Part shown: in pieces, positions 25,482-35,056 of the stretch | Position numbering within the stretch: position 1 is the stretch's first letter | How the letters are laid out: each line of letters begins with the position of its first letter | Assembly (NCBI GenBank): GCA_021324735.1 | Contig: JAJPIO010000007.1 | Span: forward strand, 1-64,000 | Direction of reading: 5' to 3' | DNA length: 64,000 nt | Source of the DNA: Bacteroidota bacterium | Lineage (GTDB): Bacteria > Bacteroidota > Ignavibacteria > Palsa-1295 | Made by a program: the position numbers and the translations under genes | The notes under the pieces: generated by a model | Told to the model about the DNA's origin: nothing | The model's input: the letters and a program-made list of their open reading frames with translations, nothing else | The model's database searches: none

Positions 25482-27533
25482 TTACGCCGAAGCGTCCGAT
25501 TCGACGTTCGATGGATGCATTTCCGAACGAGTACCATCGCTATTATTCCGGTCGTGTGGTCGGCCGCGACGATCCCGATTCTTTCCTCCACGATTACGGG
25601 CGTTACCGCCCTGACGTTGCTGACGGTTGTTATGCTGCTCCCGATTTGGGTTGTTACGTTGCTCCCGATGGGTGCGGTGCTCTTCCTCGTGAACATGTTC
25701 CGGCTCATTGGCGGGCCGTTCCATATCCTCCGGCAACTCCACTACCGCTTCTGGCGAAGCACCGGCAGAGAATTCCGCTGTAATGTCCTTATTTTGCTTG
25801 GGGCTGAAGAATCGGAAATCATCGCCGGTAAGCGATTCATCCAATTCCACCCTGATACGCATTAGATATTTCAGCTCCAGCTTTCGTATAGGCGAAAGTA
25901 TTCCCTTGCTTAATACTTCGGCTAAGGTAGGATGTACTTTTAAGAGTACGGAGCGTTCCTTGGAATTGGTCCTGAAACGTTCGATCCAGCGTTCTATTTG
26001 ACGAACGATCGTGCCTTTCGTGACCAGCAGGCCCGTACCACCGCAGACCGGACACGTCTCGGAAAGCGTGTGAGCGATCGACTGGCGGATACGCTGACGC
26101 GTGATCTGCATGAGACCAAACTCCGTCAGTGGCAACACGGAAGATTTAGCGCGGTCTTTGCGAAGCTCTTTCCGCATTTCGTCATAGACCTTCTTTCGGT
26201 TGCGCTCATCGCCCATATCGATAAAATCAATGACGATGATGCCGCCAATATCTCGAAGGCGAAGCTGTCGAGCGACCTCGCGTGCGGCCTCGAGGTTAGT
26301 CTTAAGCGAATTTAATTCTTGCTCACGGCGAGCTGCATATCGTCCGGAGTTTACGTCGATGACGACCATTGCCTCCGTATGCTCGATGAACAGGTACCCA
26401 CCGCTTGGCAATAATACCTTACGCGTTAAAGTCTGTTCGATCTGCGATTCGATATCGAGCGCATCGAAAATGGGTCGCGAACCGCGATACAGCTCAACGG
26501 TGCCGGTAAGATTGGGCGCCGCCCACTCGACATAATCCATTACTTCCCGATGCATCTTACGCGAGTCGATCACGATTCGCGTAATGTCCGGTGTAAACAG
26601 ATCGCGCATGACACTCGAGGTCAGGCTCGGATCACGATACATCAATGCCGGCGGACGGGTATCACGAGCTTTTTTCTCTATTTCGCGCCACTGGTTAAGC
26701 AGCATTTCCAAGTCTTCCCGCAATGCCGATTCTTCTTTGTTCTCGGCAACGGTGCGGATGATAACGCCAAGCTCACGCGGCTTCAGAGAGCGAACGATGC
26801 GGCGAAGGCGAGTACGTTCGCGGACCGAATACACTTTTCGGCTGATACCAATACCAGGCTCGAACGGTACAAGTACGAGAAATCGACCTGGTAACGATAT
26901 ACGGCTGGTAACGCGGACACCTTTATTTGCAAAGGCTTCGCGAGTCACCTGGACCAGGATCGGATGATCGGGCTCGAGAGTAACATTGGGCCCCAGTAAG
27001 GTCGGTACTGATTTTTGCGATCTCGAATTGTGATTCGAAAGCTTTTCATTGGCGAGACGCAATTCCATCTTCGCCCCATCGGAACCTGCCACTTCGATCG
27101 GTTGAGGTTGCTTCGGCTCCTGCCGGCCACGACTATTTCTGGGCCTATACACTTTTTGTTCGGCAGCCGTAGCACCTTCCTCTACAAGATAATCTTCTTC
27201 CTCATCGTCTTCATCGCGTATCTCGGCATCTTCGCCGGCGAGAAATGCGGACGACGTCTCATATGAATCGCCTACATCTGAAAAATGAAGGAAAGCATCC
27301 TGTTCGAGGCCTACATCGATAAATGCGGCATTCATCCCCGGTATAACTTTAGCAATACGGCCAAGGAAGATGTCGCCGACATGGCGTTCCGTCTCCGGGG
27401 TTTCAACGAAGAGCTCGACTAAGCGGTCATTCTCGGCTATTGCTATGCGGATCTCATCTTCGCGTTCTGCATTGATGATGATCTCTTTTTTAAGTCGTTG
27501 TGTGTAATTCACGGCGGTGTCCTGCATTCTCAC
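25482..27533 (-). CDS. rng: ribonuclease E/G family endoribonuclease
   Basis: A 683-residue cytoplasmic RNase that cuts single-stranded RNA during mRNA decay and rRNA maturation. The S1 domain starts at about residue 38 (VGDIFLGRIAKVIPGMNAAF) but is split by an acidic then basic insertion of roughly 90 residues (DEEEDYLVEEGA, RPRNSRGRQEPK). Metal-binding aspartates lie in VVIDVNSGRYA and GGIIVIDFIDM. The zinc-link CPVCGGTG needed for dimerisation is present. The last ~80 residues are an Asn/Arg/Gly-rich tail (RNRGGKNRDRRG), probably disordered and RNA-binding. It lies between E. coli RNase G and RNase E in design; the symbol is by family. Confidence 0.92.
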   Translation of the reverse strand: MRMQDTAVNYTQRLKKEIIINAEREDEIRIAIAENDRLVELFVETPETERHVGDIFLGRIAKVIPGMNAAFIDVGLEQDAFLHFSDVGDSYETSSAFLAGEDAEIRDEDDEEEDYLVEEGATAAEQKVYRPRNSRGRQEPKQPQPIEVAGSDGAKMELRLANEKLSNHNSRSQKSVPTLLGPNVTLEPDHPILVQVTREAFANKGVRVTSRISLPGRFLVLVPFEPGIGISRKVYSVRERTRLRRIVRSLKPRELGVIIRTVAENKEESALREDLEMLLNQWREIEKKARDTRPPALMYRDPSLTSSVMRDLFTPDITRIVIDSRKMHREVMDYVEWAAPNLTGTVELYRGSRPIFDALDIESQIEQTLTRKVLLPSGGYLFIEHTEAMVVIDVNSGRYAARREQELNSLKTNLEAAREVARQLRLRDIGGIIVIDFIDMGDERNRKKVYDEMRKELRKDRAKSSVLPLTEFGLMQITRQRIRQSIAHTLSETCPVCGGTGLLVTKGTIVRQIERWIERFRTNSKERSVLLKVHPTLAEVLSKGILSPIRKLELKYLMRIRVELDESLTGDDFRFFSPKQNKDITAEFSAGASPEAVVELPEDMERPANEPEHVHEEEHRTHREQRNNPNREQHNNRQQRQGGNARNRGGKNRDRRGRPHDRNNSDGTRSEMHPSNVESDASA

Positions 27534-28458
27534 ATTACGCTCGATCTATCATCGATCGTAATGCATGGAACGGATAATGGACTTCGGGCAGGCCTTAAGC
27601 GGCCTCACGTATTATCGGAAAAGAGCGGAAAGCTGAGCTTGAAGTAAGAACTTCAAGCACCGGGAGAAATAATTCTACGACCTTCTTACAACCACAGCAC
27701 ATTCTCGCTTTCGAACTCTTCCATAGAATGGCAAGCGACGGAAGTCAAGCCGTAGAATGACCTGCTTCTCGTTTCGAGATCGCTGTTTGGGTAATAGGTT
27801 TCGAGCGGTCCGGGATAAGCTCTCACGTGCAATACAGGCTGTCAAGCGACCAACCGCTTGTTTCATTGCACGCGAAACACGACCTACGCTCGAGCTGCCG
27901 GCGGACGAACGGTCTTTTACCGCATGTGCCAGAGTGGCGCTATTCATTTCTGGAATGAAGCGCCCTAACTGCTCGATAAGGAATTGAAGGAAGTACTGTA
28001 TGAACTTCACAGACCGATTAATTAAGAATATCACACCGGTAATTAGAACTCACCATACCCAACGAGGGCTGCGTGATCTTCTTCTCTCCTTTTTTGATCG
28101 CAGCCAAACTTCAAGGGGCTTGCACTTGGCTTGCGATCTTTTGTGACTGATAGCATCGACACGATCGCTACCACTCACGATGCTCTCTTACGACACTCGT
28201 CGCCATTTTGCGGAATCCTGAACGAATCAGCGAAAACCTTTCAATAGCGCCCGAAGTGAAATGACTAAATACTTTGAAGCCGCGAGTCTTAAACTCAGTT
28301 TGGACAGGTTAAAACCGGCTGCTTCTTCTAACAATTAATACAGATTACTTATGAAAACTCTAAAATATTGACTAAAAAGGCAAATTTTAGAGATCTACCA
28401 CAAATTATCCGTCAAAGCCAACACAGGCATAATAGGAAAGGCTTCCTAAGGAGGCAGA
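27534..28458. other. 0.9-kb region without a confident gene
   Basis: The region upstream of the RNase E/G gene has no convincing coding sequence except the weak open frame listed separately. Inverted repeats suggest structure. GGCTGC at 28066 pairs with GCAGCC near 28106, with an inner GATC/GATC. AGCATCG near 28151 pairs with CGATGCT near 28186. I looked for the conserved cores of RNase P RNA, SRP RNA and tmRNA on both strands and did not find them. Part may be a long leader of the RNase gene. Confidence 0.4.
27675..28034 (-). CDS. doubtful small basic protein upstream of RNase E/G
   Basis: An open frame of 119 codons starting with GTG, co-directional with and 141 bp upstream of the RNase gene. 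The product is very basic, with many Arg (for example RNEKQVILRLDFRRLPFYG), a Ser-rich middle and a somewhat hydrophobic start. No family is recognised and no ribosome site is evident. An overlapping plus-strand frame exists too, so this may be chance or a remnant. It is recorded because nothing else explains this stretch. Confidence 0.2.
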   Translation of the reverse strand: MIFLINRSVKFIQYFLQFLIEQLGRFIPEMNSATLAHAVKDRSSAGSSSVGRVSRAMKQAVGRLTACIARESLSRTARNLLPKQRSRNEKQVILRLDFRRLPFYGRVRKRECAVVVRRS

Positions 28459-29985
28459 TCAATTATGAACGACTAATTTTCCAATAGAATAGCCGAAAGA
28501 CGACCAAATTTTGCAATAATAGACTCCCAGTGGTAATCGGCCGAGATCGGCACCCTGCTCATTAAAGGTAGCGATAAGTTGTCCTGTCACATTGAACAGG
28601 AAAACGGAAACAGTCCCCTGCCATGTGCCGGGATATTCAATCGGCGTAGCATGCCCATTGATCCACACCGTCAAATAGTTTAGAGGATCCGGATCACCAC
28701 GCAATACTCCCGACGAGGATGGGGTGGCAGTACCCGCTAACTGAACATCGCGTTCTCCAGCTTCCTGAGAGCTAACGCGAAGCGTCGCATTATACGTCTG
28801 TTGTACAGAAGAACTGGGTGGAGCAAATGTGATCTGAAGCGGATGAGTCCCACCACCATCCAAAATGAACGGTGTACGGTTATCTGCTCCCGAGTCTAAT
28901 TTAAAGTACGGACTGGTAATTATGATATTTGTAATAGTAACCGGTACCGACGATGTATTAACGATCATCGCATCGGACGTCGTTGTGTCGGTACCTGCTT
29001 TTATAGTACCAAAAGAGACTTCGGGAAGCAGGTTCTGATCGCCAACCAAAAAGTCAGCTTGCGGAGGTAACGTGGTCAGTACTATTCCACTATCGCCTAC
29101 AATGAAAACGGAATCGGGAATATCTATTCCATAAAGATTAGCACTTGTACCGGTAGCTATTGAAGCCCAATGAATACGGTCGGTGGTTGTTAAAAAAGCG
29201 CCGCTCAGACCAACCGCGTATGCGTGCATACTATCCCATCCTACGACCTTACGAAGGGAGGCTGTTGTAGATATGCTAGTCCATGTATCTCCTGCATCCG
29301 TCGTAACGAGAAGCACATGATCGCCAGCGATCCATCCTGTCCCACTCGAATCCGGAAAGTTTATCGAGTAGAGGTCCTTCGTAGTAGGGACAGGGATTCT
29401 ACTCCAGGTAGTACCGGCATCTTCAGTATATAGGACGGTACCCAATGTACCAACGACCCAATAGGTGCTGTCATCGAAATAATCGACACCAAAAAAGTCA
29501 TGTGAGGCAGCAAGAGCTGGGACCGTTACCTTGGACCAATGCTTTCCACTATCGACGCTACGATAAAATAATCCTTTACTACCGGCAGCGATAACGGTCT
29601 CCGGGGTTGTGTAGGTAAGATCGTAGACGGGCTTCACTTCAGGAAGGGATACTCTTACAGGGTCCTGACCTTGCAGCACGATAAAGATCGCTCCACTATC
29701 GCCCGTCATTGCACCTTCCAAAGAATCCTCGAATGTGGCACTGTATAGCGCACAACCCGATCCGACGAGAGGCACAGAAGACCATGCCCTGCCGCCATTC
29801 CCGGTCGCGACTACCACCGAGCTATCACCGGCTGCTAGCCCCATATTCGCCGTTAGAAAGGAAACTGCGCGGAGGGTCGATCTCGCCGGCGTTGAGACAC
29901 GATAGAGACTCTGAGCCTGAGCGTCGAGACAAGAATATATTATAAGAATAGGTAATAGAAGACGAATCAATCTCTTAGATCTCAT
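28459..29985 (-). CDS. secreted YCF48-like beta-propeller protein with Hydin-like and T9SS domains
   Basis: A 508-residue exported protein. The signal peptide spans residues 1-24 (ending LDAQA). Five or more YCF48/BNR-like propeller repeats follow (about 30-305): short blocks such as DGGRAWSSVPLVG, DSGKHWSKVTVP, DAGTTWSRIPVP and DAGDTWTSIST, each followed by a line about the page or time value. A choice-of-anchor-D beta sandwich follows (about 310-425, VSFGTIKAGTDTTT). The last ~80 residues resemble a sorting domain (VSVFLFNVTGQLI, LPLGVYYCKIWSSFG, KLVVHN), though the usual NYPNP start is replaced. Predicted surface protein of unknown role. Confidence 0.78.
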   Translation of the reverse strand: MRSKRLIRLLLPILIIYSCLDAQAQSLYRVSTPARSTLRAVSFLTANMGLAAGDSSVVVATGNGGRAWSSVPLVGSGCALYSATFEDSLEGAMTGDSGAIFIVLQGQDPVRVSLPEVKPVYDLTYTTPETVIAAGSKGLFYRSVDSGKHWSKVTVPALAASHDFFGVDYFDDSTYWVVGTLGTVLYTEDAGTTWSRIPVPTTKDLYSINFPDSSGTGWIAGDHVLLVTTDAGDTWTSISTTASLRKVVGWDSMHAYAVGLSGAFLTTTDRIHWASIATGTSANLYGIDIPDSVFIVGDSGIVLTTLPPQADFLVGDQNLLPEVSFGTIKAGTDTTTSDAMIVNTSSVPVTITNIIITSPYFKLDSGADNRTPFILDGGGTHPLQITFAPPSSSVQQTYNATLRVSSQEAGERDVQLAGTATPSSSGVLRGDPDPLNYLTVWINGHATPIEYPGTWQGTVSVFLFNVTGQLIATFNEQGADLGRLPLGVYYCKIWSSFGYSIGKLVVHN

Positions 29986-30076
29986 AGATAGGACGATATA
30001 TGCTCTATAGAGAACCGTCCTACTGAGAGGTTTAATCCGACCTTATGGCTATTGGTCGATATCCGTCATCCGGCCG

Positions 30077-30463
30077 CTATTGCGCACCGTGACTTTTTGC
30101 GAGATTCGTATCAGATGAAGCAGTGTGCGAAGCACTCGCCGAACGGCTGGCATGCGATACTGTCTTGGTTTTAGCCTCGTAACCAAGAACGAGCGCTTCG
30201 CGCATCTTAATACCGACCAAAGAGTCCTGTGCCGCTTCCGTAAGCGCCGATTCCAGGGTACCTTTGTGATCGGCCAGAACCAGTGTTTGACGAAGAAGCT
30301 CCTTATCACTGGCCACTCGATTTACCGCATCGCCGGTGGTCTGCGTTTGTACGGATTGAGTAGTATCCGAAATTCCAGGCAAAGGTTGCGATTTAGAACA
30401 TCCGCTCGAAGCCAGCGAAAAATATCCAGCAATTAGCAGCAATGAGATCAAGGAATGCTTCAT
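30077..30463 (-). CDS. small lipoprotein, unknown function
   Basis: A 128-residue lipoprotein. I start it at 30463 because this Met opens a clean lipoprotein signal (HSLISLLLIAGYFSLASSGC, lipid-attachment Cys at about residue 21). The frame upstream (to 30553) only adds a basic segment. The mature part is short, Ser/Thr-rich at both ends, with a helical middle (DKELLRQTLVLADHKGTLESAL). No family is recognised. It is divergent from the next lipoprotein gene and the two may share a regulatory region. Confidence 0.65.
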   Translation of the reverse strand: MKHSLISLLLIAGYFSLASSGCSKSQPLPGISDTTQSVQTQTTGDAVNRVASDKELLRQTLVLADHKGTLESALTEAAQDSLVGIKMREALVLGYEAKTKTVSHASRSASASHTASSDTNLAKSHGAQ

Positions 30464-30590
30464 ATTTGAGGAAGATTTCTTCCGGACGGAAGGAGCAACT
30501 TCCCGGCCAATCAGATTTAATGACATTCGATAATAGGCGCGGAAACTTCGCACTGCTCTCGTCGTTCAATCTGCAAAATCAAGCTGTGCA

Positions 30591-31439
30591 ATGAAATACT
30601 ATCGTCTTCTCGCCTTTTTTGCTGTTTTTGCTATTGGTTGTTCCCTTTCATCATGTGCCGAACGAAGCCAAATGCCTGCGAAAGCATTCGAAGGGACGAT
30701 CACCGAGGTTATTCGTGTCCCAGGTATTGGCGACATCCTTTCCGCAAAAAGCGATAGCAATCAGGTAGAACCATCCATGGGCGCTTCTGCTCTGGGGGCG
30801 GTCGCCAATATCGGACTCAAAATGTATGTTCGCGAAAACAAGGTGGCCTATGATGTATCGATGCTGGGCGGCCTTATAAATATGCACTCGATCATCGATC
30901 GCAATACACGCACGATGACAACGCTACTGCCAAACCATACCGCCGTTGTCGTAAACTTACGATCGCTCGACACCATGCGTGAGCGTATCGATGATTCGCT
31001 TAAAGCACGCAACGGATTGTTGGACTCGCTGCAGGCAATTATTCCACAGCCGACCGGCAAACACGAAACGATCCACGATCTCGATGCAGAACAATATATC
31101 GGGAAGAGAGGACCGGTCGAAACCGAACTATGGCTTTCTTCTAATGATAAGATCAAAGCCTTCGATATAGTACGCGATGCGTTCCTCGGCCGCGCAACCG
31201 TCGGCACCGGCGGGCTCGATCAAGTATTCGGCATTATGCGGTCGGTAGCCGGTAAAATCCCAGTTCGTTTTGAGACAAGGGTTAACGGAAAAGTTTTCGC
31301 TAACGGCGAGCTAACCGATATTAAAGAAGAACAACTTGACGATGCTCTCTTCGAAATTCCCAAGGATTATACTATTGTAAATGGTGATAGTATCCGTGCT
31401 GCTCGCCGCGAACAGCATCATAATGTTACCGCACCATAA
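30591..31439 (+). CDS. lipoprotein resembling the DUF4412 type
   Basis: A 282-residue lipoprotein: signal LAFFAVFAIGCSLSSC with lipid Cys at about residue 22. The mature part looks like a beta-rich LolA-like lipid-carrier fold as in DUF4412 proteins: EGTITEVIRV, then MYVRENKVAYDVSMLGG, IIDRNTRTMTTLLPN and, near the end, PVRFETRVNGKVFANGELTDI. Similarity is from pattern only. Its end overlaps by 14 bp the convergent PAP2 gene. Confidence 0.65.
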   Translation: MKYYRLLAFFAVFAIGCSLSSCAERSQMPAKAFEGTITEVIRVPGIGDILSAKSDSNQVEPSMGASALGAVANIGLKMYVRENKVAYDVSMLGGLINMHSIIDRNTRTMTTLLPNHTAVVVNLRSLDTMRERIDDSLKARNGLLDSLQAIIPQPTGKHETIHDLDAEQYIGKRGPVETELWLSSNDKIKAFDIVRDAFLGRATVGTGGLDQVFGIMRSVAGKIPVRFETRVNGKVFANGELTDIKEEQLDDALFEIPKDYTIVNGDSIRAARREQHHNVTAP

Positions 31440-32451
31440 GTCGGGCTTTGAGGTCGATCATACGGTCTCTTACCCACTCCCAGGTGTAGAGTGTAACGAT
31501 TGCCAGGACGACGCCTCCGATGACGTCGATCACATAATGATAGCGTAAGTAGACCGTTGCGAAAATAAGGCTGCTTCCAATAATGGCAATGGGCCAGCGA
31601 ACTCGAGTTTTGAACTCGAACGCTAACAATATGGAAAGCAACGTAATATCCGCATGGCCGCTGGGGAAAGCATCGCGTGTCACGCAACGCAAAATATCTT
31701 GCATTCCCATCCAGGGTTGAATATTCTCACCACGGTTGAGCAGCGAGCGTATGCCATCTGTCACCCACAGACCCGGTAGTTCACGGGATAGATTAAAGAA
31801 ATCGTGAACGGTAAACCGAGGACCGATCGAAGGTAGCAAAAAGTAGGACGCGTATGAAAGAAGAAAACCGTATACGATGATGAACAAGATCTTCCGGAGC
31901 TGTTCTCGATCGGAAGACTCTGCTTGCATTCGCTCGCTCTTCTTCGCCCTAACATAGAGCTCGATCGCAACAGCGATCGGAAGAAAATAAAAGAGCGAAT
32001 AACAGATCATCAAATATTCGGTGAGCGCGGGCCACGTCGGGAAATGCTGGGCCAGCCACTGGGTAGGGTTTACTCCAAAGAGCATTCTATCCGCTGCGAT
32101 CAGCAATGAATCGTAATCTCGGCCATGTAACGAGTGGGAAATGAATTCGGCCGTCTTAAAATAGATCGGGACAAGCGGAATAATGTAGAAGGTCTTAAAT
32201 GCACTTTCTCGTCGACCTTCTTTCGCACTCGACCACCAGTTCACAATCGCTATCGCAATAGAAACACCCAACATGCGATAGAGTACCTGCGGCCACTCTC
32301 TAACGACCGAATGAGCGGCAAGAGCAACAACCACAAAAAAAGCCGCGAAGAGCAACATGAAGAACTCATGTGCTCCCAACTCCTGAATGATGCGGTGTAT
32401 TAACGAACGAGTTCGAACAGCAGACGCTCTGTTGGCCACTTCAATATCCAT
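31426..32451 (-). CDS. PAP2-superfamily membrane phosphatase/phosphotransferase (AUR1-like)
   Basis: A 341-residue integral membrane protein with several hydrophobic helices. The C-terminal half has the acid-phosphatase signature of the PAP2 superfamily: SIGPRFTVHDFF, then DAFPSGHADITLL (motif 2) and YLRYHYVIDVIGG (motif 3, catalytic His). The position of the motifs and the preceding LPSIGPRF resemble the AUR1/inositol-phosphotransferase branch more than undecaprenyl-pyrophosphate phosphatases. It may therefore act on lipid head groups; the substrate is unknown. The gene is 48 bp downstream of rsmA on the same strand. Confidence 0.82.
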   Translation of the reverse strand: MDIEVANRASAVRTRSLIHRIIQELGAHEFFMLLFAAFFVVVALAAHSVVREWPQVLYRMLGVSIAIAIVNWWSSAKEGRRESAFKTFYIIPLVPIYFKTAEFISHSLHGRDYDSLLIAADRMLFGVNPTQWLAQHFPTWPALTEYLMICYSLFYFLPIAVAIELYVRAKKSERMQAESSDREQLRKILFIIVYGFLLSYASYFLLPSIGPRFTVHDFFNLSRELPGLWVTDGIRSLLNRGENIQPWMGMQDILRCVTRDAFPSGHADITLLSILLAFEFKTRVRWPIAIIGSSLIFATVYLRYHYVIDVIGGVVLAIVTLYTWEWVRDRMIDLKARLMVR

Positions 32452-32499
32452 TCCCGCGCCTGCAACAGCAAACGGCGGTAGTCTGCTCCTGCCCGTTTT

Positions 32500-33327
32500 T
32501 TATGCTGTTATTAACTCCATTAACACCAAAAAGTCCTGGATCGAAAGTTCTTCCGCGCGGGCGTTCAAGTAATGAGCGTGAGGGCTCTGTTCTATTGCGG
32601 CCAACTTCTCCGTTGAAATGAGTGCCTTCAGGTTATTACGAATGGTTTTTCGTCTCATTGCAAACAACGTACGAACCAGCATTCGAAAGAACGAATTATC
32701 AAAATTGGAGGGGGGATCTATTGGGCTGCGGGTGAAGTAATCTCGTCGAAAATCTATATAGACGACGGCCGAATCTACTTTTGGCACTGGCCGAAAGGCT
32801 CCGGCCGGAACACGGAAAAGATATTTGACCTCGCCAAAGAAATTGGCAAGTACCGTAGGAATCCCATAGGCTTTTGTATGAGATCGTGCTGTTAATCGCT
32901 CAGCGACCTCCAATTGGACGAGAAGAATAGCATCCTGAATGTATTCGCGATCGTCTATTAATTTGAAAAGGATCGGCGATGTGATGTAGTATGGGATGTT
33001 ACCGGCTATTCGGAGCGTTTGTCCGATCGACCGACTTAACTCCCCGAGATCGGTCAGCAGAAAGTCCTGCTCTCGAACTTCGAACCGTTCGCCTTCTGAT
33101 TTAAAAGATTCTTTTAAGATCGGAATGGCACGATCGTCCAATTCAAATGCTATAAGCCGCTCAAGCGGAGATTTTAAGAGTTCGCGTGTTAAAAGACCGG
33201 TGCCCGGGCCGATCTCGACGACAACATCGTTTACCTGTATCTTCAAAGCCCCCACGATCCGCTCGTGAAATTTCGGATCGATAAGGAAATGCTGGCCCAG
33301 TGATTTCTTGGCTCGTAATTGGGGCAT
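32500..33327 (-). CDS. rsmA: 16S rRNA dimethyladenosine transferase RsmA (KsgA)
   Basis: RsmA uses SAM to dimethylate two adjacent adenines (A1518/A1519) near the 3' end of 16S rRNA during small-subunit assembly. I choose the Met at 33327 because the conserved N-terminus AKKSLGQHFLID follows directly and this start lies right after the upstream gene's stop (33329). The SAM site EIGPGTGLLTRELL and the catalytic NIPYYITSP are intact. The C-terminal helical domain (FFRMLVRTLFAMRRKTIRNNL) is normal. The product is 275 residues. Confidence 0.95.
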   Translation of the reverse strand: MPQLRAKKSLGQHFLIDPKFHERIVGALKIQVNDVVVEIGPGTGLLTRELLKSPLERLIAFELDDRAIPILKESFKSEGERFEVREQDFLLTDLGELSRSIGQTLRIAGNIPYYITSPILFKLIDDREYIQDAILLVQLEVAERLTARSHTKAYGIPTVLANFFGEVKYLFRVPAGAFRPVPKVDSAVVYIDFRRDYFTRSPIDPPSNFDNSFFRMLVRTLFAMRRKTIRNNLKALISTEKLAAIEQSPHAHYLNARAEELSIQDFLVLMELITA

Positions 33328-33328
33328 A

Positions 33329-35056
33329 TTATCGTACAACGACAAACCCGGAATCGGGTAAATAGGCAATTGGCAACGCTGCTGTGTCCAGAATCCGAAT
33401 TCGGATCCTACTTGCAGCACCCGAACGTACCTCACAGATGCTATCGATCACTTCAGGCAGTCGGATAGTCATGCCAGGCTGAAGACGAAAATCGCGTCGG
33501 GCAACACCGTTGCTCGGTGAGCCGAATGGATATAGTATCAATTGCGGCGTCGTTGCAGTTACTTCATACTCGTGCTTATCGATCTTTTTCCATTGAAGAC
33601 CGCTATAGCCCATTTTTCGATCGAGTGCGAACACGTTAACCGCTCCCCACATATCAACATTAACACCTGCGATCGAAGCATCTTGTCGATTGCGGTTCGA
33701 AATTCGATCCGCTTCCACACGTTGGATGACACCGCCAAGATCGGGCATCAGTACGGAAGCACTCCCCAACTTTGCAGGACATAACAGAATACCTAAATTC
33801 AGTGGCCGCCGTTTATCAGAATCCAAGATTCGGGAAAATTGCGGAAGCAGCTTATCCTTCAGTGCTGTACTGGCCCTCCATTCTGCTTGTGCATTCAGTG
33901 CGCGAAATATATGGAAAAAGCCTAACAGGACAAAGGCAGCAATTGCAATTCCCTTGAAAGTTCGTGACCGGTTGCGATTAACAAGTAAAACGATCAATGC
34001 GAAGAGCCCGACGGAAGGAAGATATATTCTCCACCGTTCGAAACTGATAGCGAGAACTCCCCCGGTGAGTATAATAAAGAATATTGGCTTCCACAACGAT
34101 CGCCAATCTTTATTACCGCGCATAAGCATCCATACAAACACTGCCGCTAACACTGCACCCGTCACGAGAGCAGCCATCCCGTATTCACCGATGATCTTAG
34201 TAGCCGTTTGCAGATCGAGCGGTAGGATCGAATATCCTAAGGCATAAGCCGAATTACGTAAGGCAGCAACGATGGAATGGCCGCCTTCTGCAGAAAGGGC
34301 TTCACTGTTAAGTGGGCTTCCAGTAAACTGTGCATGATATATATATACTACAACCGCTGCAAGCAGGTATGGGGTAAGACGCTTTACTTCTTGCTTCCAG
34401 TTAAAGCGGTCTTTCACACTGGGATCCGATAATACTAATGGGATCAATATCGGTAAAATGATCGCCACTTCTTTTGCCAACACTGCCGCAATAAAGGAAA
34501 GAAGGGCAAAAAAACGAAAAAGCCACGATCGGCGATGACGAGCCTGATACTCCAGGATTAATGTTAGCAGCACGAAGATCGCCAGGACCACATCCACCCG
34601 CATGGCGTCCACCGTAAGATTTAATTCATGGCTCGCAGCTATCCCGAATGCGAGGGTCGTACATAAGGCCTCGCCGATCGTCAGCTTAAATACATCTCGA
34701 GATACATAAAAAACGAGGAGTGTTGCGATGAGATGCGTCAATAAACTAGTAAGGTGGAACATTGGACCATTCCAGCCAAACAAGAGAAAATCAGCCGACA
34801 TGGTTACCGCTGATACAGGCCGGAAATAATATGGATTTGGATCGGGGACAATAAACGGACGGATCAGATCATACGAACTATGGATCGGCGCCGCCGCAGC
34901 GAGACCTTCATAATCGTCCGAGTTCACACCGATGCCGATAACACCGCTCCACAACAGCGCCGTCGCTGCAAGGATCAGAACGAGAAAGAGTGGATAGCGA
35001 GACTTTAAATTCACAATGTTTTTAGAAGAGAACAGACCCCGCAACACGCGCCTCAT
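33329..35056 (-). CDS. multi-pass membrane protein, glycosyltransferase-39-like
   Basis: A roughly 570-residue inner-membrane protein with about ten hydrophobic helices. It has the architecture of GT-C/PMT-type transferases or TMTC-like proteins: an early acidic motif after the first helix (GVNSDDYEGLA, in the position of the catalytic Asp pair), FRPVSAVTMSADFLLFG, and a long soluble C-terminal part of about 150 residues. No full family signature is certain. The start is unclear: the Met at 35056 overlaps ogt by 35 bp, whereas a GTG at 35014 lies just after the ogt stop. It is followed by rsmA with no gap. Confidence 0.65.
   Translation of the reverse strand: MRRVLRGLFSSKNIVNLKSRYPLFLVLILAATALLWSGVIGIGVNSDDYEGLAAAAPIHSSYDLIRPFIVPDPNPYYFRPVSAVTMSADFLLFGWNGPMFHLTSLLTHLIATLLVFYVSRDVFKLTIGEALCTTLAFGIAASHELNLTVDAMRVDVVLAIFVLLTLILEYQARHRRSWLFRFFALLSFIAAVLAKEVAIILPILIPLVLSDPSVKDRFNWKQEVKRLTPYLLAAVVVYIYHAQFTGSPLNSEALSAEGGHSIVAALRNSAYALGYSILPLDLQTATKIIGEYGMAALVTGAVLAAVFVWMLMRGNKDWRSLWKPIFFIILTGGVLAISFERWRIYLPSVGLFALIVLLVNRNRSRTFKGIAIAAFVLLGFFHIFRALNAQAEWRASTALKDKLLPQFSRILDSDKRRPLNLGILLCPAKLGSASVLMPDLGGVIQRVEADRISNRNRQDASIAGVNVDMWGAVNVFALDRKMGYSGLQWKKIDKHEYEVTATTPQLILYPFGSPSNGVARRDFRLQPGMTIRLPEVIDSICEVRSGAASRIRIRILDTAALPIAYLPDSGFVVVR

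Noticed and set aside
27534-28458. Possible RNase P RNA, SRP RNA or tmRNA
   Set aside because: The conserved cores (GAGGAAAGTCC, GGAAGGAAGCAGCC, and the tmRNA ends) are absent on both strands.
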